This document shows positions 18,655-28,052 of a stretch of DNA of 64,000 bases, in pieces. The position numbers were made by a program, and so were the translations under genes. The notes beneath the pieces were generated by a model. The model was given only the letters and a program-made list of their open reading frames with translations, ran no database searches and had not been told where the DNA came from. The DNA comes from Halothermothrix orenii H 168 (GTDB taxonomy: Bacteria > Bacillota > Halanaerobiia > Halanaerobiales > Halothermotrichaceae): assembly GCF_000020485.1 (NCBI RefSeq), contig NC_011899.1:1148501-1212500 (forward strand), written 5' to 3'. Position 1 is the first letter of the stretch. Each line of letters begins with the position of its first letter.

Positions 18655-19791
18655 ATGAACTTTAAATTATTTAATTTTTTCTTTTATATAACAGCAGCTG
18701 CCCTTACTTATATAAATGTTTATTTTAAAAAAATTGGGTTTACTACAGGACAAATTGGTCTTATACAATCTGTTCCTGCAGCAATTTCATTACTCGTAAT
18801 GCCATTATGGGGTATGGCTTCTGATTATTTTAATTCAAATAAGCGACTACTTATTTATGCCATTACCGGGACAATAATTTTAAATCTGGTTTTTTTAACA
18901 ACTGAATACTACTGGTATATATTTATTATAATGGTATTTTTTGTTATATTTCAGAAACCTGTTATTCCTCTGGCTGATGCACTATTATTAAACTATCTCG
19001 GTAAAAGGGGGAATTTATACGGGCGGTACCGGGTATGGGGTTCTATTGGATTTACCATAACTGTCTGGTTAATTGGATATTACCTTGAAAACACAAATCC
19101 AGCAAACCTTTTTTATATAAATGCTGTGGCTCTCCTGGTAGCATTATTATTTATTTTAAAAGTACCGGAAGGCAAAGAGGCAATCAGGGTAAACAGATTG
19201 AAAGAATTTACAGGTCTTTTGAAAAACATGGATTTATTTTACTTCCTTCTTTTTACTTTTTTTATCCAGCTGACACTCTTTTCCAATTATACATTTTTTC
19301 CACTCTACGTGCTCGATAATGGAAGCAGGGAATCCCTTATTGGCCTTGCTTTAACTGTTGGGGCTACCAGTGAGATGTTTATCTTTGTTTATTCAGATAA
19401 TATCTTCAGGAAATTTAAAATTAAATCTATTTTTATGATATCTTCCATAGCCTTTACCCTAAGGTGGTTTTTACTGGCCTATTTTCCGGTATCATCTGTT
19501 TTCATAGGTTCCCAACTTTTGCACAGTTTAACCTTTGGCTTATTCCATGTTACAGCAGTAAATTATATAAATATTATATGTGGAGAAGACTTTAAGGCGA
19601 CCGGCCAGAATTTATATGCTACAATGCTGGGAATAAGTAGTATTGTCGGTAATTATCTCGGTGGTAATATATATGAAAATATGGGTGGCAATAAGCTCTA
19701 CTTTTACTGGGCTTTGATAACTTTAATATCAGGGTTAATTTATTATATAAATCTGTCCCTTAATAAAAATAAAACATATCTAGTAAACTAA
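18655..19791 (+). CDS. MFS transporter of the MFS_1-like / nucleoside-proton symporter type
   Basis: This 378-residue protein has about 12 membrane segments. It includes PLWGMASDYFNSNKRLL after segment 2 (the MFS loop 2-3 motif) and GNLYGRYRVWGSIGFTITVW near 115-135, a string typical of the LacY-like MFS_1_like group (also found in phenylpropionate permeases and NupG relatives). The substrate cannot be read from the sequence. It has its own promoter and no functional neighbour. Confidence 0.8.
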   Translation: MNFKLFNFFFYITAAALTYINVYFKKIGFTTGQIGLIQSVPAAISLLVMPLWGMASDYFNSNKRLLIYAITGTIILNLVFLTTEYYWYIFIIMVFFVIFQKPVIPLADALLLNYLGKRGNLYGRYRVWGSIGFTITVWLIGYYLENTNPANLFYINAVALLVALLFILKVPEGKEAIRVNRLKEFTGLLKNMDLFYFLLFTFFIQLTLFSNYTFFPLYVLDNGSRESLIGLALTVGATSEMFIFVYSDNIFRKFKIKSIFMISSIAFTLRWFLLAYFPVSSVFIGSQLLHSLTFGLFHVTAVNYINIICGEDFKATGQNLYATMLGISSIVGNYLGGNIYENMGGNKLYFYWALITLISGLIYYINLSLNKNKTYLVN

Positions 19792-19900
19792 TTATAATCA
19801 GACTTTTTTATAATTGGTCACAAAACCGGTCTTATAAATTTTCTATTATATGGGGCTTGAAAATTTGGTTATAACAGGAATTTAGATAGGATGGAAAAAG

Positions 19901-21004
19901 ATGGATTTAACTACAATGATAAAAGCAAAAGCCAGGGATATAGGGTTTGATATAGTGGGTATAACTTCTGCCGCTCCGTTACTAAAAGCCCGGGAGGTAC
20001 TGGAAAAGCGGAAGGAGGCCGGGCAATTACCAGGTTTTACTGATGAAGATATTTTATTATCAACCACCCCCCGGATGCACCTGGAGGATGCCAGGTCCAT
20101 CATAGCCCTGGCAATGTCCTATGCCAGTAAAGTAGAGTTTGATGAGGAGGTTTATATTGCCCTTTATGCCCGGGGTAAGGATTATCACACTATTATGAGG
20201 AATAAAATGAATGAGCTTATTGACTTTATAAAAAATATAAATCCAGAGTCTAACTGTAAATCATTTGTAGATACCGGACCATTACTGGATAAAGAAATAG
20301 CAGCCCGGGCAGGCCTGGGATGGATCGGGAAAAATAATTTATTAATCAACCCTGAATATGGTTCATTCCTGGTTTTGGGGGAAATATTAACCAGTCTGGA
20401 GTTAAAATATGATAATCCCATAGAAAATGGGTGTAAAAACTGTCAGGCCTGTATTCAAATGTGCCCAACAGGGGCATTAAAACCCTATTACCTGGATTTA
20501 TCGCGCTGTAGAAGTAATATCACCCAAAAGACAGGTATATTATCTGAAGAAGAAAAAAAGGCTATTGGTGAAAACCTCTGGGGTTGCGATTCGTGCCAGA
20601 TGGTTTGTCCTTATAACGAAAACCTTCCTCTGGACTTACATCCAGAATATAGACCGGTCCTCCCGGGAAAAATAGAAGAAGTCTTAGGTCTGACAAAGAA
20701 AAATATGGGAGATCAATGGAAGAACTCACCCATGATGTGGAGAGGGACTAATATAATTAAAAGAAATGCCTTAATAAACCTGGTCAATTTATATAACAAA
20801 GGAGTAAATATAACAGATGTGCTGGAAATTATTAAAAAGGGGTTAAAGAGTCCTTCTCCGGTTGTCCGAATCACTGCAGCGTGGGCTGCCGGTAAAATTA
20901 AGGCCAGGGAATTAAAGGACTTTATTTTAAAGTTATTGAAATCAGAAAAAGATAAGGTTGTAGAAAATTATTTTAAAAAGGTTATAAAAAGATTAAATCA
21001 ATAA
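19901..21004 (+). CDS. queG: epoxyqueuosine reductase QueG
   Basis: QueG reduces epoxyqueuosine to queuosine in tRNA using cobalamin and two [4Fe-4S] clusters. Both cluster motifs are visible: CKNCQACIQMCPTGAL (about 178-193) and CDSCQMVCPYN (about 229-239). The N-terminal half contains the conserved TGPLLDKEIAARAGLGWIGK block near 126. The C-terminal 80 residues (VVRITAAWAAGK) form HEAT-like helices that in this family help bind tRNA. The length of 367 is normal. The start ATG has AGGATGG 10 bases upstream. Confidence 0.92.
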   Translation: MDLTTMIKAKARDIGFDIVGITSAAPLLKAREVLEKRKEAGQLPGFTDEDILLSTTPRMHLEDARSIIALAMSYASKVEFDEEVYIALYARGKDYHTIMRNKMNELIDFIKNINPESNCKSFVDTGPLLDKEIAARAGLGWIGKNNLLINPEYGSFLVLGEILTSLELKYDNPIENGCKNCQACIQMCPTGALKPYYLDLSRCRSNITQKTGILSEEEKKAIGENLWGCDSCQMVCPYNENLPLDLHPEYRPVLPGKIEEVLGLTKKNMGDQWKNSPMMWRGTNIIKRNALINLVNLYNKGVNITDVLEIIKKGLKSPSPVVRITAAWAAGKIKARELKDFILKLLKSEKDKVVENYFKKVIKRLNQ

Positions 21005-21037
21005 ATATTTTATGGTTATTAGGCCAGGAGGTATATT

Positions 21038-22687
21038 ATGATTGAAGTCTATATTAATGAAAAAAAATACAGTTTTGATAAGGGTATAACCGTTGAGGAG
21101 GTTGTAAAGGAAACATACAATGGAAATTATAGAGAAGTAGTGGGGGCAATTGTAAATAATGAAGTAGAATCGTTAAATTACAAATTAAATAACCGGAGTC
21201 AGGTTTCTTTTCTTACAATTAATGACGAAAGTGGTAACAGAATTTACCGGAGAAGTTTGTTTTTTCTATTGACCAGGGTTATATATTATTTGTATCCCGG
21301 AGCCAAGTTATCCATAGAGCATTCTCTGGGAAATGGAATTTATTGTGAATTAAATAAAAATACACCCATAACCCAGTCAGATCTTATTAAAATAAAAAAG
21401 AGAATGGAAGAACTGGTGAGAAAAGACCTGCCTATCAATAAAATAAAGGTAAACAAAGATAAACTGGAGAAAATTTATACAGAGCAGGATTTTTATGATA
21501 AAGTTAAGCTAGTTAAACAATTAGATATCTCTCAGTGGCCTGTATATGAGCTCGATGGATTTTATAACTATTTTTATAGTATTCTGGTTCCCAGTACCGG
21601 TTATCTGGATAAATTCGATATCCACTTTAAAATGCCGGGATTTATTCTATTATATCCTTTTCCCGGTTCTAATAAAGAGGTTTCAAGGTATGTAGAGCAA
21701 CCAAAACTTGCCAGTATATTTTATGAATATGAAAAATGGGGAGAGATTATAAATGTAAGTAATGTCAGTGAATTAAACGAAGTAATTACTAATAATGATT
21801 ATGGGGATATTATCAGAATTACAGAAGCATTACATGAAAAAAAGATCGCTTTAATTGCAGATGAAATTACAGAAAAAATAGATAATAAAAGGGTTATTTT
21901 GATTGCTGGCCCATCTTCATCCGGGAAAACTACTTTTGCCCAGAGATTATCAATTCAACTCAGGGTAAATGGATTAAGGCCAGTTGCCATTTCCACCGAT
22001 GATTATTTTGTTGACCGTGATAAAACGCCACGGGATGAAGAAGGGAACCTTGATTTTGAAGCTATAGAAGCTATTGATTTGAAATTATTTAATGAACATC
22101 TGGTAAAACTTCTCCAGGGTGAAGAGGTAGAAATACCGATCTATAATTTTAAAAAGGGAAAGAGGGAACCTGTAGGCAGGCATCTAAAGATTGAGAAAGA
22201 CCAGCCAATAATTATTGAAGGAATTCACGGTCTTAATGAAAGGTTAACAGCTGTAATTCCTAAGGAATTAAAATATAAAATATATGTAAGTGCCCTGACC
22301 CAGTTAAATATAGACCGTCATAACCGGATTCCAACTACCGATAATAGATTAATAAGGAGAATTGTTAGAGATTATTATTTCAGGGGCCATGACGCTGCTA
22401 AAACAATTGAATTATGGCCCGCTGTCAGGAGAGGGGAAGAAAAAAACATCTTCCCATACCAGGAAAATGCCGATATTATGTTTAATTCTGCCCTGACCTA
22501 TGAACTTTCTGTATTGAAAAAATATGCCTTTCCTATTTTAAAAGAAATAAAATCAGGTCAGGATGGTTATTTTGAAGCAAAAAGATTACTGGAAATATTA
22601 TCGTGTTTTAATAGTTTACCTGATGAAAAAGATATTCCCAGAACATCTATTTTAAGGGAGTTTATAGGGGGGAGTTGTTTTAAATAA
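21038..22687 (+). CDS. nucleoside (uridine-type) kinase with N-terminal TGS and ThrRS-like domains
   Basis: The 549-residue protein begins with a TGS domain (about 1-60), continues with a region like the second editing-associated domain of threonyl-tRNA synthetase (about 60-230), and ends with a uridine kinase/phosphoribulokinase domain. The Walker A motif is GPSSSGKTTF near residue 290, followed by STDDYFVDRDKTPRDEEG and the IIIEGIHGLNE strand. Such fusions occur in Clostridia, Thermotogales and others; the nucleoside substrate is inferred from the kinase domain only. It follows queG by 33 bases with an AGGAGGT site, so the two are likely co-transcribed. Confidence 0.87.
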   Translation: MIEVYINEKKYSFDKGITVEEVVKETYNGNYREVVGAIVNNEVESLNYKLNNRSQVSFLTINDESGNRIYRRSLFFLLTRVIYYLYPGAKLSIEHSLGNGIYCELNKNTPITQSDLIKIKKRMEELVRKDLPINKIKVNKDKLEKIYTEQDFYDKVKLVKQLDISQWPVYELDGFYNYFYSILVPSTGYLDKFDIHFKMPGFILLYPFPGSNKEVSRYVEQPKLASIFYEYEKWGEIINVSNVSELNEVITNNDYGDIIRITEALHEKKIALIADEITEKIDNKRVILIAGPSSSGKTTFAQRLSIQLRVNGLRPVAISTDDYFVDRDKTPRDEEGNLDFEAIEAIDLKLFNEHLVKLLQGEEVEIPIYNFKKGKREPVGRHLKIEKDQPIIIEGIHGLNERLTAVIPKELKYKIYVSALTQLNIDRHNRIPTTDNRLIRRIVRDYYFRGHDAAKTIELWPAVRRGEEKNIFPYQENADIMFNSALTYELSVLKKYAFPILKEIKSGQDGYFEAKRLLEILSCFNSLPDEKDIPRTSILREFIGGSCFK

Positions 22688-22696
22688 TTCAAATAT

Positions 22697-23302
22697 CTAA
22701 CCGGCCCTCTCTTTATCTTTCTCTATATTAAAGGTTCTGATGATAATTTCATAGGCCCTTTCCCAGTTGTTAACACGATATAATTTTTTATGGTTATTAT
22801 TTAAAGACCTGTTATGATATCTATCAAATACAATTACAGGAATTTTATATTCCAGGATTTCTTTAATATTTTCAGCTTTATCTTCTATAAAAAGATTAAT
22901 TCCCAATTTCCTTACCAGAGGTGCTTTATCACCCTCATGGATAAGGGTATGATAGGGTATATTATGTCTATCAAGCCAGTTTTCAGTCAGTTTCCTGTAT
23001 TTTTCATCCCTGGCTGTTATTAAATAGATATAAAATCCCTTATCTATAAGCCTATTTAGTTTTTCTCCAGCCTTCCGGGCCGGTTTTGCATCCCTATAAA
23101 TTTGTTGTATATTTTTTTCAAGGAATCTTTCAATTATTGATTCTGACAGGTTATAGGCTTCAGTGAAATTATAAGCATCTTTAACCCTTTTTAAGTTTTC
23201 ACCAGTAAAATTACAGAGGGCCTTATGCCAGACATTATAATCATCTGGTCCTTCATCTGTAATGACACCATCTATATCTACTCCGATAATCTTTTTGTTC
23301 AT
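22697..23302 (-). CDS. HAD-family phosphatase, 5'-nucleotidase (NT5C/YqfW) type
   Basis: The HAD nucleophile motif GVDIDGVITDEG lies at the N-terminus; motif II is LITARDEKYR and motif III/IV is LFIEDKAENIKEI. This matches the NT5C-like group that includes deoxyribonucleotidases and B. subtilis YqfW. I start at ATG 23302 (MNKKIIG) because AGGGGGT precedes it; an upstream in-frame ATG at 23356 lacks a site and adds 18 unconserved residues. It converges on the kinase gene with 9 bases between. Confidence 0.8.
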   Translation of the reverse strand: MNKKIIGVDIDGVITDEGPDDYNVWHKALCNFTGENLKRVKDAYNFTEAYNLSESIIERFLEKNIQQIYRDAKPARKAGEKLNRLIDKGFYIYLITARDEKYRKLTENWLDRHNIPYHTLIHEGDKAPLVRKLGINLFIEDKAENIKEILEYKIPVIVFDRYHNRSLNNNHKKLYRVNNWERAYEIIIRTFNIEKDKERAG

Positions 23303-23460
23303 ATAATTTACCCCCTTTGATTTTTCATTTTTTATGTTATAATATATATGCTCCATTAATATTTACCTGGATTTAGTGAAAAATTGTTATTCTAAAATAA
23401 ATATACATCAAAAATATGATAACATTTTTTGGGGCTTAAGTCCAGAGAGGGAGTCTTACT

Positions 23461-24099
23461 ATGGCAAGTTATCCTTATTTACAGGAACTAATAAAATACT
23501 TTGAAGATAGATACCCTGCTCCCGATACTGAACTAAATTTTTCTACTCCCTTTGAATTGCTTATCGCTACAATACTTTCTGCCCAGTCAACGGACAGGCA
23601 GGTTAATAAGGTTACAAAAAAATTATTTAAGAAGTATAAAAACCCCGGGGATTTTGCTTCCCTGGATAGAAAAACCCTGGAAAGAGAAATTAACAGTATC
23701 GGATTATACCGCAACAAAAGTAAATACATTATTGAGGTCAGTAACATTTTGATAAAAGAATATGGAGGTAAAGTTCCTGGTACCAGAAAAGAGCTTTTAA
23801 AATTACCCGGTGTTGGTAGGAAAACTGCCAATGTTGTTCTGGCCTGTGCCTTTAACAAAAAAACTTTTCCGGTTGATACTCATGTCTTCAGGATTTCTAA
23901 CCGGTTGGGACTGGTGAGTGCTAAAAGGACTAACGAAGCTGAAAAGCAACTGATGGAAGTTATTCCTGAAGAGAAATGGGTTGATATGCACCACTGGCTT
24001 ATCTTTCATGGCAGGGAAGTCTGTAAAGCCAGGAATCCCGCCTGTCATTTCTGTGAGCTTAAACCATTCTGCAATTATTATAAAAAGGAGAATGATTAG
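23461..24099 (+). CDS. nth: endonuclease III, DNA glycosylase/AP lyase
   Basis: Nth removes oxidised pyrimidines from DNA and cuts the abasic site. The helix-hairpin-helix LPGVGRKTANVV holds the catalytic lysine (about 120), and FPVDTHVFRISNRLG supplies the catalytic aspartate (about 139). The [4Fe-4S] cluster motif C-x6-C-x2-C-x5-C is complete near the end (CKARNPACHFCELKPFC). The length of 212 is standard. The ATG follows GAGAGGGAG. Confidence 0.95.
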   Translation: MASYPYLQELIKYFEDRYPAPDTELNFSTPFELLIATILSAQSTDRQVNKVTKKLFKKYKNPGDFASLDRKTLEREINSIGLYRNKSKYIIEVSNILIKEYGGKVPGTRKELLKLPGVGRKTANVVLACAFNKKTFPVDTHVFRISNRLGLVSAKRTNEAEKQLMEVIPEEKWVDMHHWLIFHGREVCKARNPACHFCELKPFCNYYKKEND

Positions 24100-24250
24100 T
24101 TTTGGTATAAACACTTTTTAATTCTTTATACCTTAAATGAGAATTAGAAATTGATTTAAATATATAGAAATTAAATATATTTGGTACTTACACAGGTAAA
24201 TATGTGGTATTAAAGATAAATAATACTTTTAATCAGGGAGGTATATATTT

Positions 24251-24988
24251 ATGAAAAAGTTTATATCTAAACTGGGTTTGGTTTTATTGTTGATAATGTT
24301 AGTAACAGCTACTGTCGCTGCAGAAAATTTATTACAGAAAGGAATTAAAGCCTATAATAATAGGGAGTACAATAAAGCCATTGATTATTTAACCAGTTAC
24401 TCAGCTGAACATAAGAATAATCATCTTGGTTATTTTTATCTGGGATTGACGTATTTAAAGATGGATGAATATGACCTGGCTGTAGATTCATTAAAAGTAG
24501 CCAATAAATTGAAGGAAAATAACTATAATATTCTTGTAAATATAGGAAGGGCATATTATTATAATAAAAAATATGATGATGTTATTACATATTTAAATAA
24601 GGCAAAAGAACTGGAAAATAAAGATGATCAGGTCTATAATCTACTGGGGTTAATTTATTTAAACCGTACTGATTATCAGAAAGCTGTTTCTAATTTCAAA
24701 AAGGCGGTAGAACTTGATAGTGATAATTATTATGCTTTGAACAATCTTGGCTTTTCTTTTATCCTTCAGGGTAAATACGAAGAAGCAGAGATTTATTTAG
24801 AAAAGGCTGTCAAGTTGAACCCTCCGGTAGCTTTTATTTATAATAATTACGGTATTACTAAAGAAAACCTGAGTAAATTAAAAGAAGCATTAAAGGCATA
24901 TAAAAAGGCCCTTGAGGTTAACCCCGATTATCAGAAAGCTGCCAGAAATGTGGAGAGGGTTAAAAAACTTATTGAAAAAGGAGAATAA
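24251..24988 (+). CDS. exported TPR-repeat protein
   Basis: Residues 1-25 are a signal peptide (MKKFISKLG, hydrophobic run, TVAAENLL). The rest is about six tetratricopeptide repeats, with the pattern (A)YNN..Y..AI.YL repeated every 34 residues, ending NPDYQKAARNVERVKKL. TPR proteins are scaffolds for protein contacts; here it would act outside the cytoplasmic membrane. No neighbouring gene indicates the partner. The AGGGAGGT site precedes the ATG. Confidence 0.85.
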   Translation: MKKFISKLGLVLLLIMLVTATVAAENLLQKGIKAYNNREYNKAIDYLTSYSAEHKNNHLGYFYLGLTYLKMDEYDLAVDSLKVANKLKENNYNILVNIGRAYYYNKKYDDVITYLNKAKELENKDDQVYNLLGLIYLNRTDYQKAVSNFKKAVELDSDNYYALNNLGFSFILQGKYEEAEIYLEKAVKLNPPVAFIYNNYGITKENLSKLKEALKAYKKALEVNPDYQKAARNVERVKKLIEKGE

Positions 24989-25101
24989 TATTCAACAGAG
25001 GATGAATATTAATACATAAACTGGTTAAAATTTATTATCTAAATAAAATCTGTTTTGCGAAAAAACATGTAAAAAAATAAAACAATGGAAGGTTTTAACA
25101 T

Positions 25102-25136
25102 AATTCCCTGTTTTTAAAAACAGGGAATTTTTTTAT
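25102..25136 (+). terminator. intrinsic terminator after the TPR gene
   Basis: AATTCCCTG and CAGGGAATT pair around TTTTT/AAAAA and run into a T tract. It separates the TPR gene from the ilv operon promoter. Confidence 0.9.
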
Positions 25137-25144
25137 AATTTTTC

Positions 25145-25173
25145 TTGACAATTTCATATCTTGATAATATAAT
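25145..25173 (+). promoter_or_regulatory. sigma-A promoter of the ilv-leu operon
   Basis: A consensus TTGACA (25145-25150), exactly 17 bases of spacer, and a consensus TATAAT (25168-25173). This leaves a leader of about 125 bases before ilvE. Confidence 0.9.
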
Positions 25174-25189
25174 AATTAACTAAATAAAC

Positions 25190-25250
25190 AGGTATATTTA
25201 TTCACCGGGGAGGTGAAAAAATAAACCTACTTTGTATTATGGAGTTGTAA
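25190..25250 (+). promoter_or_regulatory. structured leader with a possible Leu/Ile-rich leader peptide ahead of ilvE
   Basis: Two 17-base arms, 25190-25206 and 25212-25228, form a long hairpin with two mismatches. The loop and 3' arm contain GGGGAGGTGA, an excellent ribosome binding site. A short frame beginning at an ATA codon (25221) would give (M)NLLCIMEL and stop at 25250, rich in leucine and isoleucine. No terminator follows, so any control would be of ribosome access or mRNA stability. The hairpin is seen directly; the peptide and control are inference. Confidence 0.4.
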
Positions 25251-25303
25251 GGGTTTGTTTCCTTTAAGCAAGTAATTAACAATTAAGAGGAGGAGTAGAG
25301 AAG

Positions 25304-26203
25304 TTGAGTAGAAAAATATATGTGAACGGGTGTATTGTAGATGAGAAGGATGCGAAGGTATCGGTATTTGACCATGGTTATTTATATGGAGACGGTATAT
25401 TTGAGGGTATAAGGGCTTACAATGGCCGTGTTTTTAAATTAAAAGAGCATATTGAGAGGTTATATAAATCTGCTAAAACCATCATGCTCGAGATACCCCT
25501 TACCCCTGAAGAAATGGAAGAAGCTATTTTAGAAACAATAAGGGCCAATAATTTAATGGATGCCTATATAAGGGTTGTCATATCCAGGGGGGTCGGAGAC
25601 CTGGGTTTAGATCCCAGAAAGTGTAAGAAACCAACTGTAGTTATTATTGCCAGTAAAATAAAACTGTATGATCAGGAATTATATGAAAAGGGACTTAAGG
25701 TAGTTACCATACCTACCCGGAGAAATGGACCGGAAATGGTTAATCCCAGAGTAAAGTCCCTGAATTATTTAAATAATATTATGGCCAGGATTGAAGCCAA
25801 TCTGGCCGGTGCTCCTGAAGCAATTATTTTGAACGATGAGGGTTATGTAGCTGAATGTACCGGTGATAATATCTTTATTATTGAAGGTGATGAACTTATT
25901 ACCCCACCGAAATATGCCGGTATTTTAAGGGGTATAAAGAGGGATGTGGCTATGGAAATAGCCAGGGACCTGGGTTTAAATGTTAAGGAAGAATTATTTA
26001 CAAGGTATGATGTCTTTAATGCTGATGAATGTTTCCTGACTGGAACTGCTGCAGAAGTAATACCGGTTATTGAAGTTGATGGAAGACAGGTTGGTGAAGG
26101 AAAACCGGGTAAATATACCAAAAAAATAATAGAAGAATTTAGGCGGATTGCAAATTCTACAGGAGTTACCATTTATCCCAAAAATGAAGTCAGGGTATCA
26201 TAG
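25304..26203 (+). CDS. ilvE: branched-chain amino acid aminotransferase
   Basis: This 299-residue fold-type IV PLP enzyme performs the last step of valine, leucine and isoleucine synthesis, moving an amino group between glutamate and the 2-oxo acids. The PLP lysine is K151 in [10 protein letters not shown], and the cofactor-binding segment [10 protein letters not shown] follows near 185. TTG 25304 is the start, behind AGGAGGAG. It is the first gene of the operon after a consensus promoter. Confidence 0.93.
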   Translation: MSRKIYVNGCIVDEKDAKVSVFDHGYLYGDGIFEGIRAYNGRVFKLKEHIERLYKSAKTIMLEIPLTPEEMEEAILETIRANNLMDAYIRVVISRGVGDLGLDPRKCKKPTVVIIASKIKLYDQELYEKGLKVVTIPTRRNGPEMVNPRVKSLNYLNNIMARIEANLAGAPEAIILNDEGYVAECTGDNIFIIEGDELITPPKYAGILRGIKRDVAMEIARDLGLNVKEELFTRYDVFNADECFLTGTAAEVIPVIEVDGRQVGEGKPGKYTKKIIEEFRRIANSTGVTIYPKNEVRVS

Positions 26204-26235
26204 AGAGTAGAAAAGTAGCAAAGGAGGTTGTTTTA

Positions 26236-27891
26236 TTGGGGAGTGAAACAATAACACAAGGTTTTAAGAGGGCCCCCCATAGATCTTTATTATATGCGTT
26301 AGGTCTAGATGAAAAGGAGTTAGAAAAACCAATAATAGGTATTGCCAGCTCTTACAGTGAAATCATACCTGGTCATAAGCACCTTGATAAGATTGCAGAA
26401 GCTGTAAAGTATGGGGTTTACAGTGCCGGTGGGACACCGGTCATTTTTTCTACAATCGGGGTCTGTGATGGTATTGCTATGGGGCATTCTGGTATGAAAT
26501 ATTCACTGGCCAGTCGAGAAATAATAGCTGATTCAGTGGAAACAGTTGTCAGAGCCCACCAGTTTGATGGGTTAGTTTTAGTACCCAACTGTGATAAGAT
26601 TGTTCCTGGAATGTTGATGGCAGCGGCCAGATTAGATATTCCAGCTATCGTTGTCAGTGGAGGACCCATGCTTGCCGGTGATTATCAGGGCAAGTCGCTG
26701 GATCTTCATAATGTCTTTGAAGCAGTTGGTGAAGTGAAAGCGGGTAAAATTACAGAAGGAGAACTGGAAAATATAGAAAAAGCGGCCTGTCCCGGGTGTG
26801 GGTCATGTGCCGGAATGTTTACGGCAAATTCAATGAACTGCTTAACAGAAGTGCTGGGGATGGCTTTACCCGGAAACGGAACTATTCCTGCAGTTTATGC
26901 TGAAAGGATCAGGCTTGCCAAAAAGTCAGGTAGACAGATTATAAATCTTGTCGAAAAAAATATTAAACCTTCAGATATTATGACCCGGGAGGCTTTTAAA
27001 AATGCTATCTGTGTTGATATGGCCCTTGGATGTTCTACCAATACAGCCCTGCATCTACCGGCAATAGCCCACGAGGCTGGTCTTGATTTAGAACTTGATT
27101 TATTTAACGATATAAGTAGGAAAGTACCTCACATTTGTAGTCTGACACCAGCTGGAATTTATCACATAGAAGACTTATACAGGGTTGGCGGTATTCCAGC
27201 TGTTATGAAAGAACTCAGTGAGAAGGATTTAATACAGCTTGATCAGCTTACCGTAACTGGAGATACTGTTGGCACTAACATAAGTAGAGTAGGTTATATT
27301 GATCATAAAATTATACGTCCTGTAAGTAATCCCTATCACAATCAGGGAGGGCTGGCTGTCTTAAAGGGGAATATTGCTCCCGGTGGTTCAGTAGTAAAGC
27401 AGGCAGCAGTAGCTGACAGTATGATGGTCCATAGAGGTCCAGCCCGGGTTTTTAAAGGTGAAGAGGAAGCTGTTGATGCCATCATTAATGGTCAGATCAG
27501 CGAAGGGGATGTTGTAGTTATAACTTACGAAGGTCCCAGGGGCGGACCCGGAATGAGAGAGATGTTAACCCCTACCTCCGCCCTGGCTGGTCTTGGCCTT
27601 GATGATAAAGTTGCCCTTATTACTGATGGGCGTTTTTCCGGTGCTACCCGGGGAGCTGCCATTGGTCATGTTTCTCCTGAAGCAGCGTCAGGTGGACCTA
27701 TTGGAATTATCCAGGACGGCGATATTATAGAAATTGATATTCCTGCTAAATCTCTAAATGTAGACATATCAGAGGAAGAATTTGAGAAGAGAATGAGTAA
27801 TTTTAATCCTGAATTACCTGACATATCAGGTTATCTGGGTCGATATGCTAAACATGTTTCTTCTGCAAGTACCGGAGCAGTTTTAGAATGA
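26236..27891 (+). CDS. ilvD: dihydroxy-acid dehydratase
   Basis: IlvD dehydrates 2,3-dihydroxy acids to 2-oxo acids in valine and isoleucine synthesis. It is an iron-sulfur enzyme; the cluster cysteines are seen in [11 protein letters not shown] (about 122) and [19 protein letters not shown] (about 190-205). [12 protein letters not shown] and [12 protein letters not shown] near the C-terminus are family signatures. The length of 551 is standard. The TTG start lies behind AAGGAGG, 32 bases after ilvE. Confidence 0.96.
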   Translation: MGSETITQGFKRAPHRSLLYALGLDEKELEKPIIGIASSYSEIIPGHKHLDKIAEAVKYGVYSAGGTPVIFSTIGVCDGIAMGHSGMKYSLASREIIADSVETVVRAHQFDGLVLVPNCDKIVPGMLMAAARLDIPAIVVSGGPMLAGDYQGKSLDLHNVFEAVGEVKAGKITEGELENIEKAACPGCGSCAGMFTANSMNCLTEVLGMALPGNGTIPAVYAERIRLAKKSGRQIINLVEKNIKPSDIMTREAFKNAICVDMALGCSTNTALHLPAIAHEAGLDLELDLFNDISRKVPHICSLTPAGIYHIEDLYRVGGIPAVMKELSEKDLIQLDQLTVTGDTVGTNISRVGYIDHKIIRPVSNPYHNQGGLAVLKGNIAPGGSVVKQAAVADSMMVHRGPARVFKGEEEAVDAIINGQISEGDVVVITYEGPRGGPGMREMLTPTSALAGLGLDDKVALITDGRFSGATRGAAIGHVSPEAASGGPIGIIQDGDIIEIDIPAKSLNVDISEEEFEKRMSNFNPELPDISGYLGRYAKHVSSASTGAVLE

Positions 27892-27944
27892 TTTATTTAA
27901 TGGTTTATAAAAAGTAAATATTAACGAGTATTAGAGAGTAGGGA

Positions 27945-28022
27945 GTAGTTGAGAAGGGTATTAACAATGCTTATTTTTCTATGTAATAGATAACCCTGGG
28001 TTAACTACACCCAGGGTTTTCT
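27945..28022 (+). promoter_or_regulatory. candidate transcription attenuator between ilvD and ilvB
   Basis: A terminator-like stem AACCCTGGGT (27992-28001) / ACCCAGGGTT (28009-28018) followed by TTCTT lies inside the operon. An upstream GTAGTTGA (27945-27952) can instead pair with TTAACTAC (28001-28008) in the terminator loop, an 8-bp competing helix with one G-U pair. Between them a frame ATG 27967 to TAA 27993 would give MLIFLCNR, with Leu and Ile codons early, preceded by GAGAAGGG. These elements resemble attenuation, but the T tract is short. Confidence 0.5.
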
Positions 28023-28052
28023 TATATTCACAGGAAATGGAGGTGGGATGGT

